Positions 34,012 to 44,221 of a stretch of 64,000 bases of DNA are shown here, in pieces. Position 1 is the stretch's first letter. The number at the start of each line of letters is the position of its first letter. The notes beneath the pieces were generated by a model, which did not search any database, was not told the origin of the DNA, and saw nothing but the letters and a program-made list of their open reading frames with translations. The translations under genes and the position numbers were made by a program. Location: the NCBI RefSeq assembly GCF_014873535.1, contig NZ_JADBEF010000001.1:4154001-4218000 (forward strand). The letters are read 5' to 3'. This stretch comes from Nonomuraea africana (GTDB lineage: Bacteria > Actinomycetota > Actinomycetes > Streptosporangiales > Streptosporangiaceae).

Positions 34012-34719
34012 TCAGCGCTTCTTGCGCTGGTGCTCCTCGACGAGCAGGCGGGCGAGATCGGTGACCTTGACCTGGTGGTGCTGCGAGACGCGGCGCAACT
34101 CCTCGAAGGCCGCCTCCGAGCTGCACCCGCTCGACTTCATGATGATGCCCTTGGCCTGGTCGATGATCGACCGTCCGGCGAGCGCCTCCTGCATCTGGGC
34201 GGCGTCGGTGCGGACCTCGTCGAAGTCCCACATGTTGGCCATGGCCACCCCGACCTGCTCGCTGAGCATCTCGGCCAGCGGGGCCGCGGCCTGGGCGGTG
34301 AACGCCCCGGGACGCACGCCGTACAGGCCGACCACGAGCAGCACGGGGTCGATCTCGATCGGCAGCAGCAGCACCGAACGCACGCCCCACCTGGTGGCCA
34401 GCCCGGAGTAGCGGGCCCAGCGGGGGTCGCGGAGCACGTCGCTGATCACGACGCGCTGCCGCGTGCTGCGCGCCTCGATCGACGGGCCCTCCCCGATCTC
34501 GCGCTCGCCCTCGACCAGCATGATCAGCTCGCTGTGCGAGCCGGACACCAGCACCCTGTCGTCGCGCCAGAGTTCGGCAGATCCCCCCGAACAGCCGGGC
34601 ACGCCCCTGGCCAGGGTCGTGGTGAGCCCCCGAAGTACGCTTTCACTCGAGGTGTCCTCACCGACCCGCCCCAGCGTCGCCAGATCGCGTGCCAGCACAG
34701 AGGTGATCATTCTCGCCAT
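34012..34719 (-). CDS. GAF-ANTAR regulator
   Basis: This 235-residue protein has an N-terminal GAF-like sensor (residues ~25-165; ERVGEGPSIEA-like REIGEGPSIEA, then GVRSVLLLPIEI) and a C-terminal ANTAR RNA-binding domain (ALAGRSIIDQAKGIIMKSSGCSSEAAFEELRRVS). ANTAR proteins bind paired hairpins in nascent RNA and prevent termination; GAF may sense redox or small ligands. It converges with the STAS gene (7 bp apart) and diverges from the phosphatase gene, tying it to the sigma module. Confidence 0.88.
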   Translation of the reverse strand: MARMITSVLARDLATLGRVGEDTSSESVLRGLTTTLARGVPGCSGGSAELWRDDRVLVSGSHSELIMLVEGEREIGEGPSIEARSTRQRVVISDVLRDPRWARYSGLATRWGVRSVLLLPIEIDPVLLVVGLYGVRPGAFTAQAAAPLAEMLSEQVGVAMANMWDFDEVRTDAAQMQEALAGRSIIDQAKGIIMKSSGCSSEAAFEELRRVSQHHQVKVTDLARLLVEEHQRKKR

Positions 34720-34754
34720 GGCGGATTCCTTCCCAATGAGCCTAGATTAAACAG

Positions 34755-36608
34755 GTGACCGAACCCATCGGCCTGACCGCGCTGGAACACGCCCTGGAAG
34801 AACTCGCCGGGCGCGTGTCATCGCTCCGCGCCGCCAGAACCGCCTACCCAGGTGAGCTGGCGCAGACACTCGACGCGGCCCTGGCCGAGCTCGACACCGC
34901 CACCGACCTGCTCGCCGCGGCCAAGGCCGAGCTGAGCAGGGGCCAGCGCCGCCAGGGCGGCAGGCAGGGCGGCTCGCAGCGCGAGCTGAAGCTGCTGCGC
35001 CAGGTGTTCAGGATGTTCCCCGTCCCGGTGATCGTGCTGGACGGCGGCGGCGTCATTCGGCGGATCAACAGCGAGACCTCCAGGCTGTTGGGAAGCCCCG
35101 ACGGCTTCCTGGTCGGGCGGCCGTTCCCGCTGCTGGTCGACGTGCCGAGGCGGGCGGCCTTCCGCTCGCACCTGACCTCGGTGCTGCAGACGGGGCAGAG
35201 CGCCGTCTTCGAGACCAGGCTGACCCACCAGGGCCGCACGCACGTGGCGCAGCTCTCCCTGACCAGGCTGACGATGCCCGGCGAGCCCCAGCAGATGGTG
35301 GCCGCCGTGGTGCTGCCGACGCAGGTGCAGCTGCCCGAGCCGGGCGCCGGCCGTCCCGAGCTGTCGGACGCGGCGCTGCTGATCATGGCGGCCCGGCGGC
35401 AGGAGCTGTTGTCGCGGACGGCCGCGCTGCTGCTGGACGAGGAGAGCCTGCTCAGGCCCGTGGCGTTGCCGAGAATGGCCAGGCTGCTGGCGGGTGAGTG
35501 GGCCGACTGGGTGATCGGCGACGTGGTGCGCGACGGGCTGCCGCGCAGGTCGGTCGTGGTGGGGCCGAAGGACCAGCCGGTCGGCGAGCTGGTCAGGCTG
35601 GTGGAGCGGGCCGATCCCGCGTTGAGCCCCGTCGTCGCGCAGGTGCTCGACCAGGGCTCCGGGGTCGTGCACGAGATGGTGGAGGACGAGTCGCTGCTCG
35701 GCTCCTCCTTCGAGGGGCCGCTGCTGACCGCGATGGGCGCCGGGTCGCTCGTGTGCGTGCCCATCGGGGCCGAGGGGTCGGTGAGGGGGGTGCTGACGCT
35801 GGTGCGCTCGCACGACCGCCCGCCGTACACGCTGGCCGATCTGGGGCTGCTGCAGGAGATCGGCGCGCACCTCGGGCTGGCGCTGACGGCCCAGGACCGC
35901 TTCCACGACCGCTCGCAGGCCGCCGAGGCGCTGACGGCCAGCGTGGTGCCGCGCACCCTGCCCAACATCCCCGGCTTCGAGGCCGCGGCGATCTACCACC
36001 AGGGCGCGTCGGTGGGCGCGGAGTTCTACGACGTCTTCCCGGTGAAGGACGGGTGGGGCTTCTCCCTCGGCGGGGCCGTCGGCTCGGGCGAGGAGGCGGC
36101 GTCGGTGAGCGCCATGGTGCGCGGCGGGCTGCGCGTGCTGAGCGTCTGGGAGGACGATCCCGACGAGGCGATGCGCAAGGTCAACGAGGCGCTGGTCACG
36201 CAGCGTTCGGGGATGTTCGTCATGGCCGTCGCAGGGTACGTGAAAGGCAGGCGCATCCGCCTGAGCTCGGCAGGCCACCACCCGGCCGCGCTCGTGCAAC
36301 AGGACGGAAGCGTGCGCTTCGCCTCCGGAGGCGGGGTGCCGCTGGGCATCGCGGACCGGGCGGAGACCGCGGTGGAGGAGATCGAGCTGGCCCCCGGCCA
36401 GACACTGGTCTTCTACTCGGAGGGGCTCATCTCCTCGCGGGGCGAGCACGGCGAGCCCTACGGGGAGGAACGGCTGGCCGACGTGCTGGCCCGCAGCGTC
36501 GAGCAGACGCCCGCAACGGTCGTCAAGACCATCGAGGAGGACAGGCACGGCTTCGCAGGAGGACGGATCTGGGATGAGATCGTGGTGCTCGCACTGAAGG
36601 TGGCCTGA
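34755..36608 (+). CDS. PAS-GAF-SpoIIE protein phosphatase
   Basis: This 617-residue sensor phosphatase starts with a helical N-terminus. A PAS domain follows (FRMFPVPVIVLDGGGVIRRINSETSRLLG, ~85-190), then a GAF-like region (~210-385) and a C-terminal PP2C/SpoIIE domain (from ~395: ASVVPRTLPNIPGFEAAAIY, GGAVGSGEEAASVSAMVRGG, SSAGHHPAALV, LVFYSEGLISSRGE). The usual metal Asp of GDV is replaced in GAVGSG and of YTDGL in YSEGL, so activity may be weakened. It would dephosphorylate STAS antagonists. GTG 34755. Confidence 0.85.
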   Translation: MTEPIGLTALEHALEELAGRVSSLRAARTAYPGELAQTLDAALAELDTATDLLAAAKAELSRGQRRQGGRQGGSQRELKLLRQVFRMFPVPVIVLDGGGVIRRINSETSRLLGSPDGFLVGRPFPLLVDVPRRAAFRSHLTSVLQTGQSAVFETRLTHQGRTHVAQLSLTRLTMPGEPQQMVAAVVLPTQVQLPEPGAGRPELSDAALLIMAARRQELLSRTAALLLDEESLLRPVALPRMARLLAGEWADWVIGDVVRDGLPRRSVVVGPKDQPVGELVRLVERADPALSPVVAQVLDQGSGVVHEMVEDESLLGSSFEGPLLTAMGAGSLVCVPIGAEGSVRGVLTLVRSHDRPPYTLADLGLLQEIGAHLGLALTAQDRFHDRSQAAEALTASVVPRTLPNIPGFEAAAIYHQGASVGAEFYDVFPVKDGWGFSLGGAVGSGEEAASVSAMVRGGLRVLSVWEDDPDEAMRKVNEALVTQRSGMFVMAVAGYVKGRRIRLSSAGHHPAALVQQDGSVRFASGGGVPLGIADRAETAVEEIELAPGQTLVFYSEGLISSRGEHGEPYGEERLADVLARSVEQTPATVVKTIEEDRHGFAGGRIWDEIVVLALKVA

Positions 36609-36617
36609 GCCGGAGAG

Positions 36618-36644
36618 GTTTACTTTCCTCCGGCCCTGGGGTAT
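36618..36644 (+). promoter_or_regulatory. SigB-type promoter
   Basis: GTTTAC (36618-36623) and GGGTAT (36639-36644) are 15 bp apart, closely matching the GTTT-N-GGGTA pattern known for actinomycete SigB/SigF promoters. It lies 67 bp ahead of the glycosyltransferase start and just past the sigma-module phosphatase. A second GGGGTAG follows at 36651. Confidence 0.6.
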
Positions 36645-36710
36645 GCCTATGGGGTAGTCGAGTGCCTAAGACGCAGGCACACCTGAAGGACATCCTGCCT
36701 GAGGTGTGTC

Positions 36711-37817
36711 ATGCATATCGCCATTGTCGCTTCTGACAAGCGCCGCACTCATATCCTCGCCGTCGCCCGCGAGCTGGGCCGCGAGCATCGAGTCACGATC
36801 TACAGCCGACGCGACGACGCCGACCTGAAGGCCAGGACCAAGCTGAGCCAGGGCGTCACCGTCGAGACGATAGACGCGGGTCCCCCCGAGGATCTGACCG
36901 CCGACCAGGTCGCGCCCTTCCTGCCCGACGTGGGCGCCTACCTGATGGGACGCTGGCGGCAGGAAACCCCCGACGTCATCCACGCCCACTCGTGGACCGG
37001 CGGCCTCGCGGCCGTGGCCGGCGCCAAGGGGCTCGGCGTGCCGGTCATCCAGACCTTCCACCACAGCTCCGGGACCGTCCTTTCCGCCCAGACCCTCAAG
37101 CTCGAGCAGGTGCTCGGCCGCAGGGCGGACGCCGTCGTCGCGGGGTGCGGCGACGAGGAGTCCGAACTGATCAGGATGGGCGTGCCGCGCAACCACATCG
37201 CGGTCGTGCCGTACGGGGTGGACGTCGAGCGCTTCCGCCGCCAGGGAGCGGTGGCCGCGCGGGGCACCCGCAGGCGGCTGCTGCACGTCGGCCCCCTCTC
37301 CCCCGACAGGGGCGCGCCCACGGTGGTCCGCGCGCTGGCGGCCGTTCCCGACACCGAGCTGGTCGTGGCCGGCGGGCCGCCCGCCGACGGGCTGTCCGAC
37401 GACCGCGACGCCCGGCGGCTGCTGACACTCGCCGAGCAGGCCGGGGTCGCCGACCGGGTCACCGTGCTCGGCCAGGTGCCGAAGGCGTCCGTCGCCAAGC
37501 TCATGCGCAGCGCCGACCTGGTGATGTCGCTGCCGCGCGAGGCCCCCGCCGGGACGGTCGCACTGGAGGCCATGGCCTGCGGCGTGCCGATCATCGCCTC
37601 GGCCGTCGGCGCGCACCTCGACTCGGTCGTGGACGGCGTGACCGGGCTGCTGGTTCCGCCGGACCGGCCCGCCCAGACCGCCAGGCTCGTCCGCGAACTG
37701 CTCGCCGACCCGACCAGGCGGACCGCGCTGGGGTACGCGGGTGCCGACCGGGCCAGATCGCGCTACTCGTGGGCGCGCGTCAGCCAGGAGCTGCTCCGGG
37801 TCTACGAATCCCTATAA
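36711..37817 (+). CDS. GT4-family glycosyltransferase
   Basis: This 368-residue GT-B fold glycosyltransferase has N-terminal MHIAIVASDKRRTHILAVAREL and DVIHAHSWTGGLAA. The nucleotide-sugar domain has VVPYGVDVERF, LLHVGPLSPDRGAPTVV and APAGTVALEAMACGVPIIAS, where the family's EX7E is only approximate. Retaining enzymes of this type make glycolipids, mycothiol precursors or trehalose-like sugars; the acceptor is unknown. The SigB-like promoter upstream suggests a stress role. The PaiB-like gene follows after 10 bp and may be co-transcribed. Confidence 0.85.
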   Translation: MHIAIVASDKRRTHILAVARELGREHRVTIYSRRDDADLKARTKLSQGVTVETIDAGPPEDLTADQVAPFLPDVGAYLMGRWRQETPDVIHAHSWTGGLAAVAGAKGLGVPVIQTFHHSSGTVLSAQTLKLEQVLGRRADAVVAGCGDEESELIRMGVPRNHIAVVPYGVDVERFRRQGAVAARGTRRRLLHVGPLSPDRGAPTVVRALAAVPDTELVVAGGPPADGLSDDRDARRLLTLAEQAGVADRVTVLGQVPKASVAKLMRSADLVMSLPREAPAGTVALEAMACGVPIIASAVGAHLDSVVDGVTGLLVPPDRPAQTARLVRELLADPTRRTALGYAGADRARSRYSWARVSQELLRVYESL

Positions 37818-37827
37818 AGTGCACTGC

Positions 37828-38397
37828 ATGCTTATTCATCCCTGGGATGCCGGTTCGCTCGACGAATCCCTCGCCTTCGTCCGTGACCACCAGTTCGGCA
37901 CCCTGATCGCGGCAGGCCGCGGCAGGGACGTGCCGGTGGTCGTTCCCACCCAGTTCCTCCTCGCCGACGACAGCACGGTACTTCTGCACCTGGCCAGGCC
38001 CAACCCGGTCTGGAAGGCGATCGAAGAGAACCCGAGAGTCGTGCTGTCGGTGACGGGACCATGGAGCTACATCAAGGGTGAGTGGCGCGCCGAGCCCGGC
38101 ACGGACCCGACGCTGGGGGTGCCGACGACGTACTACTCCGCCGTGCAGCTGATCTGCACGGCGGAGATCGTCACCGACGAGGAGGGCAAGCTGGACGTGC
38201 TCAGGCGCCAGCTCGCCGACCTCGAGCCCACGCTGGGCGACCCCGCGCGGATGCCCAGGCTGCTGTCGGGCATCAGGGGCCTGCGGCTGACCGTCGACGA
38301 GGTGCGCGGGAAGTTCAAGTACGACGGGCACAAGGATGAAGAACACCGCGAGAGGGTCCAAACCGCCGTTACCAAGGCGAGATCTGTGCTTTCCTGA
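37828..38397 (+). CDS. PaiB-like FMN-binding split-barrel protein
   Basis: This 189-residue protein of the PaiB/FMN-binding negative regulator family has MLIHPWD at the start, then FGTLIAAGRGRDVPVVVPTQFLL, RPNPVWKAIEENPRVVLSVTGPWSYI and GVPTTYYSAVQLICTAEI, with GIRGLRLTVDEVRGKFK near the end. Family members bind flavin; the regulatory name comes from Bacillus and may not apply. It follows the glycosyltransferase closely and is probably in the same stress transcript. No ribosome-binding site is obvious at ATG 37828. Confidence 0.8.
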   Translation: MLIHPWDAGSLDESLAFVRDHQFGTLIAAGRGRDVPVVVPTQFLLADDSTVLLHLARPNPVWKAIEENPRVVLSVTGPWSYIKGEWRAEPGTDPTLGVPTTYYSAVQLICTAEIVTDEEGKLDVLRRQLADLEPTLGDPARMPRLLSGIRGLRLTVDEVRGKFKYDGHKDEEHRERVQTAVTKARSVLS

Positions 38398-38402
38398 GAC
38401 GC

Positions 38403-39101
38403 ATGTCGATTCCTGGTTATCTGGTGGCGGCGTCGCTCCTCGTGACGCCCGCCCCGTCAGGGCCCTTCCAACCGGTCTTCACCGAGAGCTTCGACTCGCT
38501 CGGCACCAGCAGGTGGATGGTCTACGACTCCCCCGGCGCCGAGACGAACCCGCGCACCGGCAAGGCCACCTCCGTCTCCGGCGGCGTGCTGCGGCTGAAG
38601 GGCGGCTTCTACGGCGGCAAGGATCTGTCCGGCGGCGTCGCGACGCGCATGTCGCAGCAGTACGGCAGGTGGGAGGTCAGGTTCAAGGCCGAGCGCGGCG
38701 CCGGCTACACGCCGGTGGCGCTGCTGTGGCCCGACCGGCAGAGCGACGGCGACTACGCCGAGATCGACTTCGCCGAGATCATCGACCCGAAGCGCCAGGG
38801 CGGCGGCATCTTCGTGCACGCCGGCCGGCAGCGGGCGCAGAAGCAGCTGCGCGCCGACTTCACCCAGTGGCGCACGGTGGCCGTCGACTGGCTGCCCGGA
38901 CGGCTGACGTTCTGGCTCGACGGGGAGAAGGTCTGGGACTACACGGGCCCGCACGTGCCCGAGGGCCGCAAGATGGGCCTGGCCCTGCAGAACGACGTCG
39001 TCTGCAACGAGTGGTCGCCGTGCAGGAACGCCACCACGCCCGACACCGTGTCGATGTACGTCGACTGGGTGAAGGTCTACCGCTTCACGGGAGCAACCTG
39101 A
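38403..39101 (+). CDS. Secreted GH16-like glycoside hydrolase
   Basis: This 232-residue protein has a short hydrophobic N-terminus (GYLVAASLLVTPAPSGP) that may be a signal peptide. The GH16 catalytic signature ExDxxE appears as AEIDFAEI, with Glu120, Asp122 and Glu125. Supporting blocks are YGRWEVRFKAERGAGYTPVALLWP and DFTQWRTVAVDWLPGRLTFWLDGEKVW. GH16 enzymes cut beta-1,3/1,4-glucans or related polymers. It starts 5 bp after the PaiB-like stop, and its 3' end overlaps the convergent PucR gene by 17 bp. Confidence 0.82.
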   Translation: MSIPGYLVAASLLVTPAPSGPFQPVFTESFDSLGTSRWMVYDSPGAETNPRTGKATSVSGGVLRLKGGFYGGKDLSGGVATRMSQQYGRWEVRFKAERGAGYTPVALLWPDRQSDGDYAEIDFAEIIDPKRQGGGIFVHAGRQRAQKQLRADFTQWRTVAVDWLPGRLTFWLDGEKVWDYTGPHVPEGRKMGLALQNDVVCNEWSPCRNATTPDTVSMYVDWVKVYRFTGAT

Positions 39102-40128
39102 CCGCCTTCAGCCCGAGGTGGACGGCGAGCCGGTCGTCGCCGTCGGCCAGGTCGAGGCCGGTCAGGCGCTCGGCCTTGCCGAGGCGGTAGTAGAGGGTCT
39201 GGCGGTGGATGCCCAGCTCCGCCGCCGCCTTCTGGGCGTGGCCGCCGAGGTCGAGGTAGGTCTCCACGGTGTGCGCCAGCTCGCCGTCGAGCGGCGCGGT
39301 CTCCTCCGCCAGCTCGCGCAGGTCGGCCGTGCCGAGCCTGGCCAGCAGCCGGTGCACGCCGAGCTCGGCCCACCTGGCGACCGGGTGGAAGCGGGGGAAG
39401 TGCTCGGCGATGCGCAGCGCGTGCCGCGCCTCGCGCCAGCTCTGCCAGGCGTCGGCCGGGTCCTGCCGGGACGCGCCGAGGCCGGCCGCGGTGCCGTACA
39501 TGCTCTGGAGGTTGCCGGCGATCTCGCCGGCGAGGTGCGCGGGGGCCAGCACGGCGACCGGCTGGCCGGCCCGGGCCAGCACGCCGCGCGGCAGAGTCCA
39601 CAGCGCGGCCACCCGCTCGGCCGACTCCCTCACGGCAATCGCCGTCACGGGCCCGGCGAGGTCGAGCGCGGCCCCCGCCCGCTCCTCGGGGTCGGCCGAC
39701 AGCAGCGCGGCCAGCTCCCTGCCGAGGTCGTGGCGGCTGCGCGCCTCCTGGGCCAGGAGCGAGGCGGCTCTGGCGATCAACGGGCGGATGCGCTCGAGCG
39801 CGGCGTCGGCCAGCTCGCCGAGCAGCCACAGGTAGCCGTAGGTCACCCCGGTGTGCCTGAGCGGCACGCACACCCTGGCCATGAGCGTCTCGCTGGCCGG
39901 GATGTGGACGGGCCCCTCGGCCCTGGCGATGCCGAACTGCTCGAAGTAGTCGCGCACCTCGCTGCTGGCGCGCCTGCGCAGGATGGACTCCTGGCGGACC
40001 GCGTCGATGTCGCCGTGCTGCGCGCCGTAGGCGAGCAGCCGAAAGGAGCGGTCCTCCAGCGTCGCGGAGACCCCGAGCAGACGGGCCGTCTCGTCGACGA
40101 TTTCCTGTAGGTCATCGGTCTTGTGCAT
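39085..40128 (-). CDS. PucR/CdaR-family regulator, likely of proline catabolism
   Basis: This 347-residue activator has an N-terminal sensory region (LLGVSATLEDRSFRLLAYGA), a GGDEF-like middle, and a C-terminal PucR HTH: LGGHAQKAAAELGIHRQTLYYRLGKAERLTGLDL. It diverges from putB-pruA. In Streptomyces and mycobacteria, regulators of this family (PutR/PruC type) activate proline use, so the same role is inferred. ATG 40128 (MHKTDDLQ) is preferred to the upstream ATG 40149, which lacks homologous sequence. Confidence 0.85.
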   Translation of the reverse strand: MHKTDDLQEIVDETARLLGVSATLEDRSFRLLAYGAQHGDIDAVRQESILRRRASSEVRDYFEQFGIARAEGPVHIPASETLMARVCVPLRHTGVTYGYLWLLGELADAALERIRPLIARAASLLAQEARSRHDLGRELAALLSADPEERAGAALDLAGPVTAIAVRESAERVAALWTLPRGVLARAGQPVAVLAPAHLAGEIAGNLQSMYGTAAGLGASRQDPADAWQSWREARHALRIAEHFPRFHPVARWAELGVHRLLARLGTADLRELAEETAPLDGELAHTVETYLDLGGHAQKAAAELGIHRQTLYYRLGKAERLTGLDLADGDDRLAVHLGLKAVRLLP

Positions 40129-40204
40129 GTGTATGACAGCCTGCCACATCCCGCGTTACGGACGTCAATGGGCGCATCTTGAGCAGGGGTTTTAGCCTGT
40201 AAGC

Positions 40205-41122
40205 ATGCTGGGTCAACTTCTCCTCGCCGGATCGCGGAGCAGCCTCGTGCGCCGCTCGGTGTCCGGGCTGCCGCTCACCAGAAAGGTCGTCGACCGGTTC
40301 GTCGCGGGCGAGTCCGTCGCCGAGGCGAGCGCGGCCGTCCAACGGCTGGTCGACGGCGGTCTGACCGTCACCATCGACCACCTGGGCGAGGAGACGCGCG
40401 ACGCGGGCGCCGCCGCCGCGACCGCCAAGGCCTACATCACGCTGCTCGAGGAGCTGCGCCCCCTGGCGCTCGGCGCCCGCGCCGAGGTGTCGGTGAAGCT
40501 GTCGGCCGTCGGGCAGGAGCTCGGCGACTCCATGGCGCTCGACCACGCCCGCGAGATCTGCGAGGCCGCCGCGCTCAACGGCTCCATGGTCACCCTCGAC
40601 ATGGAGGACCACACCACGGTCGACTCCACGCTGGGCATCCTGCGCTCGCTGCGCGAGGACTTCCCCTCCACCGGCGTCGCGATCCAGTCCTACCTGTTCC
40701 GCAGCGAGGCCGACTGCCGTGACCTGGCCACCGCCGGCAGCAGGGTGCGCCTGGTCAAGGGCGCCTACCGCGAGCCCGCCTCGGTCGCCCACCAGTCCAA
40801 GGCCGAGGTGGACAAGGCCTACGTGCGATGCCTGCGGACCCTCATGGCGGGGAAGGGTTACCCCATGGTGGCCACGCACGACGACCGGCTCATCGCGATC
40901 ACCGAGCTTCTCGCCGACCGCTTCTCGCGCTCGGTGGGCGACTACGAGTACCAGATGCTCTACGGCATCAGGACCGACAAGCAGGAAGCTCTCGCGGGCG
41001 CCGGCCACACCGTCCGCGTCTACGTGCCCTACGGCGACGACTGGTACGGCTACTTCATGCGACGTCTGGCCGAACGCCCCGCCAACGTCGCCTTCTTCCT
41101 TCGTGCCCTTGGGGGTAAGTGA
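40205..41122 (+). CDS. putB: Proline dehydrogenase
   Basis: This monofunctional FAD proline dehydrogenase (305 residues) oxidises proline to pyrroline-5-carboxylate, the first step of proline catabolism. Family blocks include AEVSVKLSAVG, VTLDMEDHTTVDSTLGIL, VAIQSYLFRSEADC, RLVKGAYREP, ATHDDRLI, YEYQMLYGIR and VRVYVPYGDDWYGYFMRRLAERP. It is followed 2 bp later by the P5C dehydrogenase gene, so both steps are in one operon, probably activated by the divergent PucR protein. Confidence 0.95.
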   Translation: MLGQLLLAGSRSSLVRRSVSGLPLTRKVVDRFVAGESVAEASAAVQRLVDGGLTVTIDHLGEETRDAGAAAATAKAYITLLEELRPLALGARAEVSVKLSAVGQELGDSMALDHAREICEAAALNGSMVTLDMEDHTTVDSTLGILRSLREDFPSTGVAIQSYLFRSEADCRDLATAGSRVRLVKGAYREPASVAHQSKAEVDKAYVRCLRTLMAGKGYPMVATHDDRLIAITELLADRFSRSVGDYEYQMLYGIRTDKQEALAGAGHTVRVYVPYGDDWYGYFMRRLAERPANVAFFLRALGGK

Positions 41123-41124
41123 TC

Positions 41125-42750
<1,626 letters not shown>

Positions 42751-42794
42751 CCTCCCTCGGACGGGATGGCAGCAGCCCGATGTGAAGATGATCG

Positions 42795-42833
42795 CGACGC
42801 CCCGGAAACTCCTCTTCGAGTTCCGGGGCGTCG
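42795..42833. terminator. Terminator hairpin after pruA
   Basis: CGACGCCCCGGAA-A-CTC pairs with GAG-TTCCGGGGCGTCG across CTCTTC, a ~15-bp GC stem with one bulged A, 44 bp past the pruA stop. The remaining 42834-42990 shows no convincing gene. Confidence 0.65.
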
Positions 42834-43002
42834 GCGATGTGGCTCACAGCCGACGCATCGAGCCGGGACCGTAGGGCCGCCCGCAGCAGTCCGAGCTCAG
42901 AGACGACCTGTGCCTGCCTCATCAAGGCTGAGGGTGATCTTTCCTGTACGGCAGGCGCTAGGCTGTCCCGGCCTCCTGTAGATCACCCAGAAAGTCCCCC
43001 GA

Positions 43003-43308
43003 TGCGGAAAGCGACGTTCTTCTGGTGGGCGGAGGACGGACGAGGCCGGCTTCGTGGGCACCCTGGAGCGCGAGTGGCCTGCCAGCGGGTACGGCCTCAT
43101 GATCGCCTTTTATAACTACGACATGTACCAGTTGTCCGACTACGGCCGGCAGGACATCGCCAGCGCCCTGGAGAACAACCAGTCCGCCCGAGCGGGCGGA
43201 GCGATCTATGACGGCGCCGCGACCTTGAACCGCTCACGGGCCTGGTACAAGGCGGATGCCCTCGGCTCGGGCAACGACCGGGCCGACATCGCATACATCT
43301 ACCCCTGA
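43003..43308 (+). pseudogene. Frameshifted fragment of an unrecognised protein
   Basis: One frame starts at ATG 43003 (MRKATFFWWAEDGRG). Around 43027-43045 the coding pattern appears to move to another frame that reads TDEAGFVGTLEREWPASGYG and continues with LMIAFYNYDMYQL, DIASALENNQSAR and ALGSGNDRADIAYIYP to TGA 43306-43308. The downstream part (84 residues from an internal ATG 43054) is aromatic-rich and looks like true protein, but I recognise no family. It may be a broken secreted-protein gene or a short intact one; neither reading is secure. Confidence 0.35.
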
Positions 43309-43478
43309 TCCACCTGCCGCGTCTCGTCTCCGCCACTCCCTGGCACCCAGCACAAGGTGCCAGGGCTACACGGCTTTGCGGCGGCGACGGGGCAGCGAAG
43401 AAAGCGGTTGAACGCCAGACCGAGAAACCCTCGGCCGGCCAACTCCAGCCGAGCATCTCGCTGTGTGGAGGTCTTGCT

Positions 43479-44021
43479 TCAGGCCTTGAGCCGGCGTCCG
43501 GTTGCGCTGAGTGCCTCACTGAGAGTGCGCACGGCCTTGGGGCCGACTCCGTGCATTGCCAGCAGTTCGGCTTCAGTCAGTTCGGCGACCTGGGAGAGAG
43601 TGGCGCGGCCGGCGCTGATGAGTGCCTGCGTGGCGGGTCTTCCGATCGCCTTGGGCAGGTCACCGGCTTCACCGGGAACCGCGGCGTCCCCCGCGGTCAC
43701 CTGCTCCGCGAGCCGCTTCGGAGCGCGGGCGAGCCAGGCGCGACGGACCCAGTGGTTGAGTTGCTGACCGTTGATGTGCCCGAGCGGGACGCGTACGCCG
43801 ATCGGCGTCGAACCGCGGGTCAGCCGCTCAGCGGTCGGGTGCGCCGCGAGGACCTCGTCCGCCTCCTCCGCGGGGAGGTGGAGCTGCACATGGTTGTCCT
43901 TGCCGATCGAGGCGAACCGCTTGTCGCGCACAGTGAAGGCGACCATGCCGAACCGAATGGCCTGCTCGGCGGTCTCGGGGAGGGAAAGCGCGGTCTTGCG
44001 AAGCTGGGCGAGCGTCGTCAT
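43479..44021 (-). CDS. MmcQ/YjbR-like protein with C-terminal helix-hairpin-helix domain
   Basis: This is a 180-residue protein. Residues 1-~105 are MmcQ/YjbR-like, a double-wing DNA-binding-like fold (LRKTALSLPETAEQAIRFGMVAFTV, ADEVLAAHP, VRRAWLARAPKRL). Residues ~120-178 form a helix-hairpin-helix (DLPKAIGRPATQALISAG, LTQVAELTEAELLAMHGVGP-like), as in the RNA polymerase alpha C-terminal or DNA-repair HhH. The fusion suggests nucleic-acid binding. It stands alone; ATG 44021 is preceded by a reasonable AAGGTGACTC tract. Confidence 0.75.
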   Translation of the reverse strand: MTTLAQLRKTALSLPETAEQAIRFGMVAFTVRDKRFASIGKDNHVQLHLPAEEADEVLAAHPTAERLTRGSTPIGVRVPLGHINGQQLNHWVRRAWLARAPKRLAEQVTAGDAAVPGEAGDLPKAIGRPATQALISAGRATLSQVAELTEAELLAMHGVGPKAVRTLSEALSATGRRLKA

Positions 44022-44221
44022 GAGTCACCTTGGCGTACCGGCTCAAGTCGGAATCCTTGAGCCGGGCAGTATACGACTTGTTCGTCCTCACGGTCGGCAG
44101 CCCCTGGATCGAGCTGCCCGCGGAGATGGCCGGCCGCCTCACCGCCGGTTGCCACGGCCTCCGGCAGCAGCGCTCGACGTGACACGACCCGCCGCCGAGA
44201 CAGCCGCCAGTGATCGGCGGG

